Below the pieces are notes generated by a model. The model made no database searches. It was not told where the DNA came from and saw only the letters and a list, made by a program, of their open reading frames with translations. Below, piece after piece: positions 8,587 to 17,857 of a DNA stretch of 64,000 bases (position 1 is its first letter; each line of letters opens with the position of its first letter). Location: assembly GCF_001983995.1 (NCBI RefSeq), contig NZ_CP019450.1, forward strand, positions 1,674,001 to 1,738,000, in the 5' to 3' direction. Origin of the DNA: Halioglobus japonicus (lineage in GTDB: Bacteria > Pseudomonadota > Gammaproteobacteria > Pseudomonadales > Halieaceae). The position numbers were made by a program, and so were the translations under genes.

Positions 8587-10140
8587 GTGGACAACGGGCG
8601 GATAAAAAGTGTTCTGGTCGTCGGCGGTGGTACCGCCGGCTGGCTGGCCGCCTGTCACCTGGCGCGCAAACTGCATCCGTCCGATCCTCAGGGTGTGCGC
8701 GTCACGCTGGTAGAGTCGCCCGATATTCCGACGATTGGAGTGGGTGAGGGCACGGTGCCCGCCATTCGCAATAGCCTGCAGTATCTGGGCATTAGCGAGA
8801 CGGAGTTTATTCGCCACTGTGAAGCCACCTTCAAGCAAAGTATTCGCTTTGATGGCTGGATGGCTGCCCCGGACCACAGTTACCACCATGTGTTTGACTA
8901 TCCGCGTCGCGACCCCGTCGATGTCACGCCCTATTGGTTACTAGGCGGCGAGGAGCAATCCTACGCCCAGTGGGTCGGCATTCAGGCGGGGATTTGCGAC
9001 GCGGGGCTAGGCCCCAAGCAGATGACCCAGCCCGAGTATGCTGGCGTAGCCAACTATGCCTACCATCTGGATGCCGGGAAATTTGCCGAGCTATTAACCC
9101 GCCATGCCACCGAAAAGCTTGGTGTGGAGCACCTTAAGGCTAATGTCCGTGAGGTAAAGCTGGCGGCCAATGGCGATATTGAGGCGCTGGATACTGATCG
9201 TCTCGGCGAGTTGCGCGCCGACCTTTTTATTGACTGCACCGGCTTTAATTCCATGCTCCTGGGCAAGGCGCTGGGCGTTGAGTTTATTGATCGCAGTGAT
9301 GTCCTGTTGGCCGATCACGCTCTGGCGGTGCAGGTGCCATACCCTGAGCCTGACAGCCCCATCCCCAGCCAGACCATTGCCACGGCGCGTAGCGCCGGTT
9401 GGATCTGGGATATCGGTCTGGTCACCCGGCGCGGGACTGGATACGTCTATTCCTCCAATCATATCGACCACGATGCGGCGGAACTGGAGTTGCGGGACTA
9501 CCTGCGTCAGAGCCTGGGTGACCGGGTCGACGATCTTGCTTGCCGACGCATTCCCATGCAGGTGGGTTACCGCGAGCGCTTCTGGTTCCGCAATTGCGCC
9601 GCCATTGGCCTTTCCCAGGGATTTGTCGAACCACTGGAAGCCACCGGCCTGCTGATGTTTGATGCCACGGCGCGCATGCTGGCGGAACAGTTTCCTGCAT
9701 CGCGCGACCTGATGCCATTGCTCAGCGAGCGTTTTAATCGCCGGGTACAGTTTGCCTGGGAACGCGTGATCGACTTTATCAAACTGCACTACTGCATCTC
9801 CGACCGGGACGACACTGCCTTCTGGCGGGACAACCGCGACCCGGCTGGTATTCCCGAGAGTCTGCAGGAAAATCTCGCCCTGTGGCGCCATCAGGTGCCC
9901 AGCGAGTACGACTTCTCCAGCAAACTGGAAATTTTCAATCTCGAAAACTATCTCTATGTGCTCTACGGCATGAACTACGGTACTGCCATTGAGCCGCTGG
10001 CCTATCGCTACCGCGATTCGGCGTTGGCGGCGAAAGCTGTGCAGCGCACTCAGGCAGTTGTGGAGGAGGCCAGGGCTAACCTGCTACCCCATCGTGAGCT
10101 CATCGAGAAAATCCACCGCTACGGACTCCAGCCTGTGTAG
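8587..10140 (+). CDS. Tryptophan-halogenase-family flavoprotein 1
   Basis: About 517 residues. The FAD-binding VVGGGTAGWLAA motif is at the very N-terminus, and a GVGEGTVPAIRNSLQYLGI block follows near residue 55. The Lys expected of flavin-dependent halogenases is present in ATFKQSIRF. The WxWxIP-type signature is altered to GWIWDIGL, so halogenation of free tryptophan is not assured. The family oxidises chloride or bromide with FADH2 to halogenate aromatic rings, but copies in glycan-uptake loci have no proven substrate. I take GTG 8587 because the protein then starts just before the Rossmann motif; GTG 8557 would overlap sapC by 26 bp. It is followed by a second family member 20 bp downstream. 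Confidence 0.85.
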   Translation: MDNGRIKSVLVVGGGTAGWLAACHLARKLHPSDPQGVRVTLVESPDIPTIGVGEGTVPAIRNSLQYLGISETEFIRHCEATFKQSIRFDGWMAAPDHSYHHVFDYPRRDPVDVTPYWLLGGEEQSYAQWVGIQAGICDAGLGPKQMTQPEYAGVANYAYHLDAGKFAELLTRHATEKLGVEHLKANVREVKLAANGDIEALDTDRLGELRADLFIDCTGFNSMLLGKALGVEFIDRSDVLLADHALAVQVPYPEPDSPIPSQTIATARSAGWIWDIGLVTRRGTGYVYSSNHIDHDAAELELRDYLRQSLGDRVDDLACRRIPMQVGYRERFWFRNCAAIGLSQGFVEPLEATGLLMFDATARMLAEQFPASRDLMPLLSERFNRRVQFAWERVIDFIKLHYCISDRDDTAFWRDNRDPAGIPESLQENLALWRHQVPSEYDFSSKLEIFNLENYLYVLYGMNYGTAIEPLAYRYRDSALAAKAVQRTQAVVEEARANLLPHRELIEKIHRYGLQPV

Positions 10141-10160
10141 CGCCGGACAGGAAATATCCT

Positions 10161-11675
10161 ATGAATAATAATGACAGCCGGACAATTACCATTGTAGGCG
10201 GCGGATCCTCCGGGTGGATGACCGCGCTTTATCTAAACACCCTGTTCAACAAGGAACAGCTCAACTACCAGATCCGGGTGATTGAGAGCCCCGACATTGG
10301 CATCATCGGCGTGGGTGAGGCGACGGTACACAGCGTGCGGTTCTTCTTTGCCGCAATGGGGCTGGACGAAAACGAACTGCTTAGGGAAACCAACGGGTCT
10401 CTCAAGCTGGGTATTCTATTCCGTAACTGGATGAAGCCGGTCGACGGTAAGACCCACGAATATTTCCACCCCTTTGAACAGCAGCGTCTGGGGCGGGGCA
10501 TGGATATCTCCAGCATGTGGCATATGTCCGGGCGCGGCACCCGCGAGCGCTATGACGAGGCGGTCAGTTTGAGCTCCGAGCTAGTCGCCCATCGCCATGT
10601 CCCAAAAACCGCCAACTCCCAGGCCTATCAGGGTGTTGTGCCCTACGGTTATCACATTGATGCCACCCTGCTGGCCCGTTTTCTCAGGCGTAAAGCCGTG
10701 GCTGAGGGCGTAGAGCATATCGAGGCGACCGTCACATCAGCAACCACCGAAGGCGAGATGATTCAATCGGTAGAGACTGATAAGGGCAGCTTCACCGCAG
10801 ACTTTTTCATCGACTGCACGGGCTTTCGCGGCCTGCTAATTGATCAACTCAAGCAGGACAACTGGGAGTCATTTGCCGATGCGCTGCCCTGCAACAAGGC
10901 GGTGGCTATTCAGCGAGAACTGCCCGACGACCTCGGCGCCAAGCCCTACACCACGGCAACCGCACTCAGCAATGGCTGGGCCTGGCAGATCGATTTACAG
11001 AATCGCCAGGGCACCGGCTATGTTTATGACGGTAATCGACTCAGCAAGGAAGAAGCTGAGCAGGAGTTGCGTGATTTCCTGGGGCCGGACGCGGCGGTGC
11101 TCAAGTGTGCGCACCTGAATATGAAGGTCGGTTGCCGCAAGGAATTTTGGGTGGGCAACTGTGTGGCCATCGGACTATCCGCCGGTTTCATCGAGCCACT
11201 GGAATCGACGGGGCTGCATTTGATCAACCTCGGCGCCGGCCTGCTGGCGACGCACCAGCCGAATCGCGAGGTCGATCAATCCATACGAGATTCTTACAGT
11301 CGCCTGATGCGCGGTTTCTATCAGGACCTAAAGCAGTTTATCGTGCTGCACTACTGCCTGACTGACCGCGACGACACCGATTTTTGGCGTGCTGCTCCGG
11401 CTACTGTGGAGCACACCCCCTGGCTGCAGTCGCAATTGCAGATCTGGAAACACAAAATCTGTGAGTTCCACGACCTTGCCGGAAGTTTTTCGACTACCTT
11501 CAATGACGAAAATTATCGCTATATTCTCTATGGGATGCATCACAACCCGGCGCTGACCCAGTCGGTTGATGCTGCGGCCAGTGAGCAGTTATTTGCTCAG
11601 GCAAATGCCAACGCCGAGCGCGCTCGTCAACTTACTAGCGCCCAGGGTGACTACCTGAGCCAACTCAATCTTTGA
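10161..11675 (+). CDS. Tryptophan-halogenase-family flavoprotein 2
   Basis: A 504-residue paralogue of the preceding gene. It has an N-terminal TIVGGGSSGWMTAL FAD motif, GVGEATVHSVRFFFAAMG, and the conserved Lys in NGSLKLGILF. The signature tryptophan block reads NGWAWQIDL, again lacking the final Ile-Pro of characterised halogenases. The two copies are diverged rather than recent duplicates, so they may form a heteromeric pair or act on different substrates; this is inference. An AGGA precedes the ATG, and the stop lies 4 bp before the exported GH20, so the two are almost certainly co-transcribed. Its role in GlcNAc utilisation is unknown. Confidence 0.85.
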   Translation: MNNNDSRTITIVGGGSSGWMTALYLNTLFNKEQLNYQIRVIESPDIGIIGVGEATVHSVRFFFAAMGLDENELLRETNGSLKLGILFRNWMKPVDGKTHEYFHPFEQQRLGRGMDISSMWHMSGRGTRERYDEAVSLSSELVAHRHVPKTANSQAYQGVVPYGYHIDATLLARFLRRKAVAEGVEHIEATVTSATTEGEMIQSVETDKGSFTADFFIDCTGFRGLLIDQLKQDNWESFADALPCNKAVAIQRELPDDLGAKPYTTATALSNGWAWQIDLQNRQGTGYVYDGNRLSKEEAEQELRDFLGPDAAVLKCAHLNMKVGCRKEFWVGNCVAIGLSAGFIEPLESTGLHLINLGAGLLATHQPNREVDQSIRDSYSRLMRGFYQDLKQFIVLHYCLTDRDDTDFWRAAPATVEHTPWLQSQLQIWKHKICEFHDLAGSFSTTFNDENYRYILYGMHHNPALTQSVDAAASEQLFAQANANAERARQLTSAQGDYLSQLNL

Positions 11676-11679
11676 TTCT

Positions 11680-13899
11680 ATGCTGCGAATTTTTCTCTTA
11701 AGCCTGGGGCTGGTCACAGCCCTTATCGTCGGTCCTGCTCGAGCCGCGGTGATTCCCGCACCGGTATCCATACAGCACGGTAATGGATTTACGGTGCTGC
11801 CCCTGCCATTGCAGCTACTTGGCGTGGATGCCGCGCTGGTATCTGAGCAGCAGTTGTTACAGCAATACCTCAACAGTGCCGACATTGCGTTTGGTGGCGC
11901 AGCCGGTCCCGGTATTGGTCTTGCCATAGACCAGGCGCTAACGGCCTCGGCATATCGGCTGGAGGTGGGTGGTACCGGTGTGTCTATCGTCGGGGGCGAC
12001 CAGGCCGGGGTATTACACGGCCTGCAAACCTTGCGCCAGCTGTTGGCCCAGGCGGATATCTCAGAGCAGGGCGTGCAACTGGCTCAGCTGGTGATTACGG
12101 ATCAGCCGCGGTTCGGCTACCGCGGCATGCACCTGGATGTGAGTCGGCATTTCTTTGACGTGGATTTTATCAAGCGCTATATCGATCTGCTGGCACTGCA
12201 CAAAATGAATGTCTTTCACTGGCATCTCACCGACGATCAGGGCTGGCGCCTCGAGAGCAAGGCGTTTCCCCGCCTGACGGATGTCGGTGCCTGGCGCAGC
12301 GGCACTGTGGTGGGGCACACCCACGACGCAGGCGCGATGAGTGACGGCCGTCGCTACGGGGGTTACTACAGCTGGGATGAGGTGCGTGAGGTTGTTGCGT
12401 ATGCGGCCCAGCGCCACATTATGGTTGTCCCGGAGATCGATGTGCCGGGGCACGCTTCGGCGATGATTGCCGCCTACCCGGAGCTGGGGTGTGGTGAATC
12501 GCAGGCGAAGGTTCAGACTCACTTCGGTGTGTTCCCTGAGATCTTGTGTCCCAGTGATGCAACCTTCACCTTCCTGGAAACGCTGCTGACAGAAGTGGCT
12601 GAACTGTTCCCCGGGCCCTATATCCATATTGGTGGCGATGAGGTGCGCAAGGATCGCTGGGAAGACTGTGACCTGTGCGATGCGCTAATGAAGGCGCATG
12701 CGCTGGAGGATCACGGCGAGCTCCAGGCCTGGTTTGTGAATCGCACCGAAACCATCGTCAACGCCCTGGGCAAGCGCATTATTGGTTGGGATGAAATTCT
12801 CGACGGTGAAGTCAGGCCATCGGCAACGGTGATGTCCTGGCGCGGTCAGGAAGGTGGTATTCGCGCTGCGCGGGCAGGCCACGACGTGATCATGACACCG
12901 CTGCAGCATGTGTATTTCGACTTCTATCAGGGGTCGTCGGTCGATGAGCCGATGGCTATTCACGGTTTGACCCGGCTGCCAGATGTCTATGCATTTCAGC
13001 CCGTTCCGGCTGAACTCAGCGCCAAAGAGCGAGGCCACATTCTCGGTGCGCAGGCAAATTTGTGGACGGAATACGTGCCCACCGAAACTGATGCTGAGCG
13101 TATGGTGTTGCCGCGCATGTCAGCACTCGCTGAGGTGCTCTGGACCCCTGTAGAGAAGCGCAATTTCGAAGCATTCGCCCAGCGTCTGCCGGCACTGGAA
13201 GCCCAGCTCAGGGCATTGGGATACGAGTTGGCGGACAGCCACTACAAGCCGCATATCAAGGCCAGTGAAAATGACGATGGTAGCTTTACCGTGACGCTGG
13301 AGTCGCTGGCCCAAGATATGCGCTACCGCATCGACGGTGGTGCAGAGCAGCGTTACAGCGCGCCTTTTACCGTCGCCAAATCCGGCGCGGTAAATGCATG
13401 GACAACACAACATGACGGCTCACCGCTCGGGGATGCTCGACTGACTCTGGTTGATCACGCGGCACGGGGAGCAACGATTCACGGCGCTATGCACGCCGCG
13501 GCGCTGGTGGATGGACGCTTGGCAACCGACCGAATTTTCCGTTATCCCGAGTGGGCGTCTTTCGGCCCCGAGGGTATGGATGTCGTGATTGATTTGCTGC
13601 ATCCGGCTGCTGTTTCCAGTGTGAGTATTGGCTGGCAGGCGGGTGTTCACCGCAAATTATTCCGGCCAACTGCGGTCAGCGTGTTGCTGAAAAACTCGCA
13701 GGGTGAGTGGCAGTTGGCGGCCGAGCTTGACCGCGAGGCCATTGCGGCGCTGGATGGCCACCGCATTGAACTGAACTTTCCGACCGCGACGGTTGGTGAG
13801 CTGCGTATTGTTGCCGCGAGCGATCAGTTGCACTGGTCCGAAGAGCAATCAAAAGACGTGCCGTCGACGCTTAAGATCGACGAGCTCGTCATACGATAA
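11680..13899 (+). CDS. Exported beta-N-acetylhexosaminidase, GH20
   Basis: A 739-residue GH20 enzyme with a cleavable signal peptide (MLRIFLLSLGLVTALIVG, Ala-x-Ala near residue 22), placing it in the periplasm or outside. The catalytic Asp-Glu is in HIGGDEV (about 317-323), with the barrel opening at YRGMHLDVSRHFF and FHWHLTDDQGWR. The C-terminal accessory region is shorter and more diverged than in the cytosolic paralogue at 1677. It would trim chitooligosaccharides delivered by the TonB-dependent receptor to GlcNAc before inner-membrane uptake. It sits between the halogenase-family genes and the symporter in one tight cluster. Confidence 0.92.
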   Translation: MLRIFLLSLGLVTALIVGPARAAVIPAPVSIQHGNGFTVLPLPLQLLGVDAALVSEQQLLQQYLNSADIAFGGAAGPGIGLAIDQALTASAYRLEVGGTGVSIVGGDQAGVLHGLQTLRQLLAQADISEQGVQLAQLVITDQPRFGYRGMHLDVSRHFFDVDFIKRYIDLLALHKMNVFHWHLTDDQGWRLESKAFPRLTDVGAWRSGTVVGHTHDAGAMSDGRRYGGYYSWDEVREVVAYAAQRHIMVVPEIDVPGHASAMIAAYPELGCGESQAKVQTHFGVFPEILCPSDATFTFLETLLTEVAELFPGPYIHIGGDEVRKDRWEDCDLCDALMKAHALEDHGELQAWFVNRTETIVNALGKRIIGWDEILDGEVRPSATVMSWRGQEGGIRAARAGHDVIMTPLQHVYFDFYQGSSVDEPMAIHGLTRLPDVYAFQPVPAELSAKERGHILGAQANLWTEYVPTETDAERMVLPRMSALAEVLWTPVEKRNFEAFAQRLPALEAQLRALGYELADSHYKPHIKASENDDGSFTVTLESLAQDMRYRIDGGAEQRYSAPFTVAKSGAVNAWTTQHDGSPLGDARLTLVDHAARGATIHGAMHAAALVDGRLATDRIFRYPEWASFGPEGMDVVIDLLHPAAVSSVSIGWQAGVHRKLFRPTAVSVLLKNSQGEWQLAAELDREAIAALDGHRIELNFPTATVGELRIVAASDQLHWSEEQSKDVPSTLKIDELVIR

Positions 13900-13918
13900 T
13901 AACGAGAGGTAGATCTCA

Positions 13919-15970
13919 GTGCAGGATGCTGTATTGACTGGATTGGACTGGGCGATGATTGTTGCCCTGTTGCTGTTTTCCCTGGCCGTGGGCTTGTTGG
14001 TAAAAGACAAGGCCTCCGAGGGCGGCATGGAGGGCTTCTTTGTCGCCGGCAGGAAAATGCGCTGGTGGTTTCTGGGAACGTCGATTGTGGCAACGACCTT
14101 TGCCTCCGATACCCCGCTAGCGATTACGGGCTGGATAGCTCAATACGGTATTGCCGGCAACTGGTTCTGGTGGAGTGAAGTCATTGCCGCCGTGGCCATG
14201 ACGGTGTTCTTCGCTCGTAAGTGGCGCAACAGTGGCGTGGTCACCGATGTAGAGATTGCCGAGCTGCGTTACGGTGGTGCCCAGGCGACGGTGCTGCGTA
14301 CGGTCAAGGCATCGGTGTTTTCCACGTTTGTGAACTGCATTATTCTCGGCTGGGTGTTTGCAGGCATGGCCAAGATTTCCGAACCGTTCATGCATTGGGA
14401 AGCGCTGCTCGGGCCGGGTATTTATAGCTTTATCGAGGCCTGGTATCCGGAATCGTTGATGTTCCAGACCCTGGATAATTCCATCACGATCGTGCTGTTG
14501 CTGATGGTGACGCTGTTTTACTCCACGCTCGGCGGACTGCGAGCGGTCATGATTACTGACCTTGTGCAATTTATCCTGGCCATGAGTATGTCGATTCTAG
14601 TGGCCTATCTGGCGGTACAGCACGTGGGCGGTCTGGAGTCCATGTGGGGACAGTTGGACACGCTGTATCCAGCGGACGCTGACAGCGAGTTTTTGTCGGC
14701 GGAGAGAGTGGCCTCGTTTGCACCGGCCTTTGGTGAAGGCGTCACGGGATCACTGGGCATTCCCTTTACCGCGTTTGTACTAACGCTGGGAGTGATGTGG
14801 TGGACCAGCGGTAAGGTCGATGGCTCGGGATATATTGCCCAGCGTCTGTATAGCGCCGAGGATGGCGGGCAGGCCGAGAAGGGCGCGCTTTGGTATGCCT
14901 TCGCCAACTTCATGATGCGTTCCTGGCCCTGGGCAATTGCCGGTGTGGCTGCGCTGGTGATTTACCCCCGGGCAGAAGTGACTCAGGTGGCGCAGGATTT
15001 CACCAACTGCCTGCAGGACGCCAGCTACTGCACCGCGCAGATAGCGACCTGCATGGACAATCGCTATGCCTGTGAGATCTCTGAGTACGCGCTGTTGTAC
15101 AAGGATGTCGATGCCAGCGGTAACACTGTCTTTCTAGAGGATCGCGAGCGGGGCTATCCGGCCATGATTCGCGATGTGATGCCGGTGGGGCTGCTGGGCC
15201 TGGCGCTGGCCTCACTGATGGCGGCATTTATGTCCACGGTATCGACGCACATTAACTGGGGTGCATCCTATATTGCCAACGATTTTTATAAGCGCTTCTT
15301 TGACCCCAATGCCTCCGACCGGCGCATGACCTGGGTGGGGCGCCTGTCCACACTGGGTATTGCTTTGGTGAGCGCCTGGGTGGCAACGTTCATCGACAAT
15401 ATCGGCTCTATGTGGGAGCTGTATGGCGGCATGATGGCAGGGCTTGGCTTACCGCACCTGATGCGCTGGTTCTGGTGGCGAGCCAATGCCTGGACTGAAA
15501 TTTCCGGCATGGTCATTGGATTGAGTCTGGCGACGATTAACTTTGCGGTGGGCCAGACCTCGGGTTACGGCGAGGGGCAGATGTCGATATTCCCCGCGTT
15601 TATGGCAAGTCATGCGGTGCATGTGATCGCCTGGATTTCCCTCGCGGCAGGTATTGGCTCGTTGATCACCACCTTTTTGACGCGGCCCGTGGATGAGTCG
15701 ATACTTGAAGAGTTCGCCCGCCGCGTGCGGCCAATGGGTTTCTGGAACGGCCACAACCACGGCTATTCTTCGGAGCGCGGCCTGCTGGCGTCAGTGGTTT
15801 ACTGGTGTACCGGGACGGTGTCCATTTACTCCGGCATGTTCGGTATTGGCTACCTGCTTAAACTGAACTACGCACTTGGTTTTGGTCTGCTGGCGCTGTG
15901 TATTGTCGCGCTGGTGATAACGGTGCATGGGATTAATGCTGTCGACCGCGGCGCCGGGGACCAGGCGTGA
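13919..15970 (+). CDS. Sodium/solute symporter (SSS family), probable GlcNAc importer
   Basis: A 683-residue polytopic membrane protein of the SSSF family. It has hydrophobic helices throughout, an early FFVAGRKMRWWFLGTSIVATTFASDTPLA block and the family-type LVQFILAMSMSILVAY region. It is longer than a standard 13-TM symporter because of a hydrophilic insertion near residues 355-405 carrying four Cys (NCLQD, YCTAQ, TCMDN, ACEIS). The GTG start at 13919 is preceded by GAGAGG. Its position between an exported GH20 and NagX suggests sodium-coupled uptake of GlcNAc or chitobiose. Substrate assignment rests on context only. Confidence 0.85.
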   Translation: MQDAVLTGLDWAMIVALLLFSLAVGLLVKDKASEGGMEGFFVAGRKMRWWFLGTSIVATTFASDTPLAITGWIAQYGIAGNWFWWSEVIAAVAMTVFFARKWRNSGVVTDVEIAELRYGGAQATVLRTVKASVFSTFVNCIILGWVFAGMAKISEPFMHWEALLGPGIYSFIEAWYPESLMFQTLDNSITIVLLLMVTLFYSTLGGLRAVMITDLVQFILAMSMSILVAYLAVQHVGGLESMWGQLDTLYPADADSEFLSAERVASFAPAFGEGVTGSLGIPFTAFVLTLGVMWWTSGKVDGSGYIAQRLYSAEDGGQAEKGALWYAFANFMMRSWPWAIAGVAALVIYPRAEVTQVAQDFTNCLQDASYCTAQIATCMDNRYACEISEYALLYKDVDASGNTVFLEDRERGYPAMIRDVMPVGLLGLALASLMAAFMSTVSTHINWGASYIANDFYKRFFDPNASDRRMTWVGRLSTLGIALVSAWVATFIDNIGSMWELYGGMMAGLGLPHLMRWFWWRANAWTEISGMVIGLSLATINFAVGQTSGYGEGQMSIFPAFMASHAVHVIAWISLAAGIGSLITTFLTRPVDESILEEFARRVRPMGFWNGHNHGYSSERGLLASVVYWCTGTVSIYSGMFGIGYLLKLNYALGFGLLALCIVALVITVHGINAVDRGAGDQA

Positions 15971-17076
15971 GCCCAGCGGCAGGACAGCGCTCGCTGGCCC
16001 TGGATGTCTTTCGCGGTATCGCCATTGCCGGCATGATTCTGGTGAACACGCCGGGTTCCTGGGCTCATATTTATGCCCCCCTGCGTCACGCCGACTGGCA
16101 CGGTTGTACGCCCACTGATCTGGTTTTTCCGTTCTTTTTATTTGCCACCGGCGCGGCGATGTTTTTTTCGTTTGCGCGGAGCCAGTACCAGCCGCAGCCT
16201 GATGTGTTGCGCGGCATTGCCCGGCGTAGCGCGCTGCTAATCCTGATCGGTATTCTGCTGAACGCTTATCCCTTTATGACGCCGCTTTCGGAGTGGCGTA
16301 TTCCCGGCGTGTTGCAGCGCATTGGCCTGGCGTATGCGCTAGGCGCTCTACTCATTCTGTACTGTCCCGGGCGCTGGCGTTACCTGATTTCGGCGGCCTT
16401 GTTATTGGGTTACTGGTGGCTGTTACAGACCTTTGGGGGAGATTCTCCCTATTCGTTAGAACACAACCTGGTTCGCGATGTGGACCTGGCGGTCTTTGGA
16501 ACCAGTCATCTGTGGTCGGGCTTTGGTATTGCCTTCGACCCCGAGGGGCTGCTGAGCACGTTGCCCTCGGTGGTTAGCGTGGTGGCTGGCTTCGAGGCGG
16601 CGCGCCTGGTGGGCAGGGCGCCTGTGGGCGTGGGGATAGTTACCCGTTTGTTGGTGATTGGTGCTGCCATGATAGGTGCCGGCATGCTCTGGAATGCATG
16701 GTTTCCGATTAACAAGGCCCTGTGGACCAGTAGCTATGTACTGTTCACGTCGGGGATAGGCTGGGTCACTCTGGCGCTGCTGATGTTGGTGCTGGATGTG
16801 TGGGGGTTCAGAAAGCTCGGCCGCCCGTTGGAGATTTACGGCACGAATCCGTTGTTCATCTATATTGTGTCGATTGTCCTGGCTCGCACGCTCTGGTTGA
16901 TTGAGCTTGAGCGCGACAATGGCGACACCGTCAGCCTCTATACGTGGCTGTGGGAGCAGTTGCTGCCGATGGCATCGCCCGTGAATGCATCACTGATTTT
17001 TGCGCTGGTGAACGTGGCCTTGCTGTGGTGGTTGTCGCTGGTGCTCTACCGGCGCGGCATTATCATCAAGCTTTAA
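15967..17076 (+). CDS. nagX: NagX-like DUF5009 membrane protein
   Basis: A 369-residue membrane protein with about ten hydrophobic segments, opening with [20 protein letters not shown] and [17 protein letters not shown]. This is the signature of the family that includes bacterial NagX and the catalytic membrane domain of heparan-alpha-glucosaminide N-acetyltransferase. In marine gammaproteobacteria NagX is a routine member of GlcNAc regulons, thought to assist transport or acetylation of aminosugars; the exact activity is unsettled. The GTG start overlaps the symporter stop by 4 bp, suggesting translational coupling. Its 3' end overlaps nagB on the opposite strand by 11 bp. Confidence 0.85.
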   Translation: MSPAAGQRSLALDVFRGIAIAGMILVNTPGSWAHIYAPLRHADWHGCTPTDLVFPFFLFATGAAMFFSFARSQYQPQPDVLRGIARRSALLILIGILLNAYPFMTPLSEWRIPGVLQRIGLAYALGALLILYCPGRWRYLISAALLLGYWWLLQTFGGDSPYSLEHNLVRDVDLAVFGTSHLWSGFGIAFDPEGLLSTLPSVVSVVAGFEAARLVGRAPVGVGIVTRLLVIGAAMIGAGMLWNAWFPINKALWTSSYVLFTSGIGWVTLALLMLVLDVWGFRKLGRPLEIYGTNPLFIYIVSIVLARTLWLIELERDNGDTVSLYTWLWEQLLPMASPVNASLIFALVNVALLWWLSLVLYRRGIIIKL

Positions 17077-17857
17077 TGCGCGCCAGCAGCGCCTGATTGT
17101 GGCGCTCAATATGCTTAAAAAATTCGGGGTTGCTGAGAGCGCTCGCGGCTGCCTCGTCGACGATCACGACGGTGGCCGGGTGCATTTGCAGCGCTGATGC
17201 CGGGCACCACGCAGAGACCGGTCCTTCCACCATAGCCTTAATGGCTTCCGCCTTGCTCTCACCGGTGGCCAGCAATACCACCAGACGCGCTTCCATGATG
17301 GTGCCAATACCCATGGTAATCGACAGCTGCGGCTGGGTTTCACCTTCACTGAAAAAACGCGCGTTGTCGGCAATGGTTTCTTCGGTGAGTGTTTTTACCC
17401 GTGTACGTGATGCCAGGCACGACGTAGGCTCATTGAAACCAATGTGGCCATTGCGCCCGATCCCCAGCAATTGAATGTCGATGCCGCCGGCCGCAGCAAT
17501 CGCCCCTTCGTACTCCCGGCAGGCGGTCAACGGGTTGTCGGCGTTGCCTGGTGGCACGTGGGTGTTGCTGCGATCGATATCGATGTGTTTAAAGAACTCT
17601 TCATCCATGAAGTAGCGATAGCTCTGCGGGTGCTCCGGAGGCAGGTCCATGTACTCATCAAGGTTGAAACTGCGGACCTCGCTGAAGGAGATATCGCCCT
17701 GTTGATTGCTCTCAATCAGTTCCCGGTAAAGCTTTAGCGGCGTGGAGCCGGTGGCTAGACCGAATACCGAGGCGGGTTTTGCCTGCAGCTGTTCGCGGAA
17801 AATGTCTGCGCCGTAGCTGGCAACGGCATCGGCGTCGTCGAGAATGACTACTTTCAT
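17066..17857 (-). CDS. nagB: Glucosamine-6-phosphate deaminase
   Basis: A 263-residue NagB, within the usual length of 260-266. It converts glucosamine-6-P to fructose-6-P and ammonia, feeding glycolysis. Visible family blocks are [17 protein letters not shown] near residue 33, [21 protein letters not shown], and [15 protein letters not shown], which holds the active-site Asn-Gly-His loop. The start overlaps the nagA stop by 4 bp (ATGA), so nagA-nagB are coupled and read as nagR-nagA-nagB. There is no room for a terminator between it and convergent nagX. Confidence 0.95.
   Translation of the reverse strand: MKVVILDDADAVASYGADIFREQLQAKPASVFGLATGSTPLKLYRELIESNQQGDISFSEVRSFNLDEYMDLPPEHPQSYRYFMDEEFFKHIDIDRSNTHVPPGNADNPLTACREYEGAIAAAGGIDIQLLGIGRNGHIGFNEPTSCLASRTRVKTLTEETIADNARFFSEGETQPQLSITMGIGTIMEARLVVLLATGESKAEAIKAMVEGPVSAWCPASALQMHPATVVIVDEAAASALSNPEFFKHIERHNQALLARIKA

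Noticed and set aside
8587..11675. A halogenated natural-product biosynthetic cluster
   Set aside because: No PKS, NRPS or tailoring genes are nearby; both genes are embedded in a GlcNAc-use operon and lack the full WxWxIP signature.
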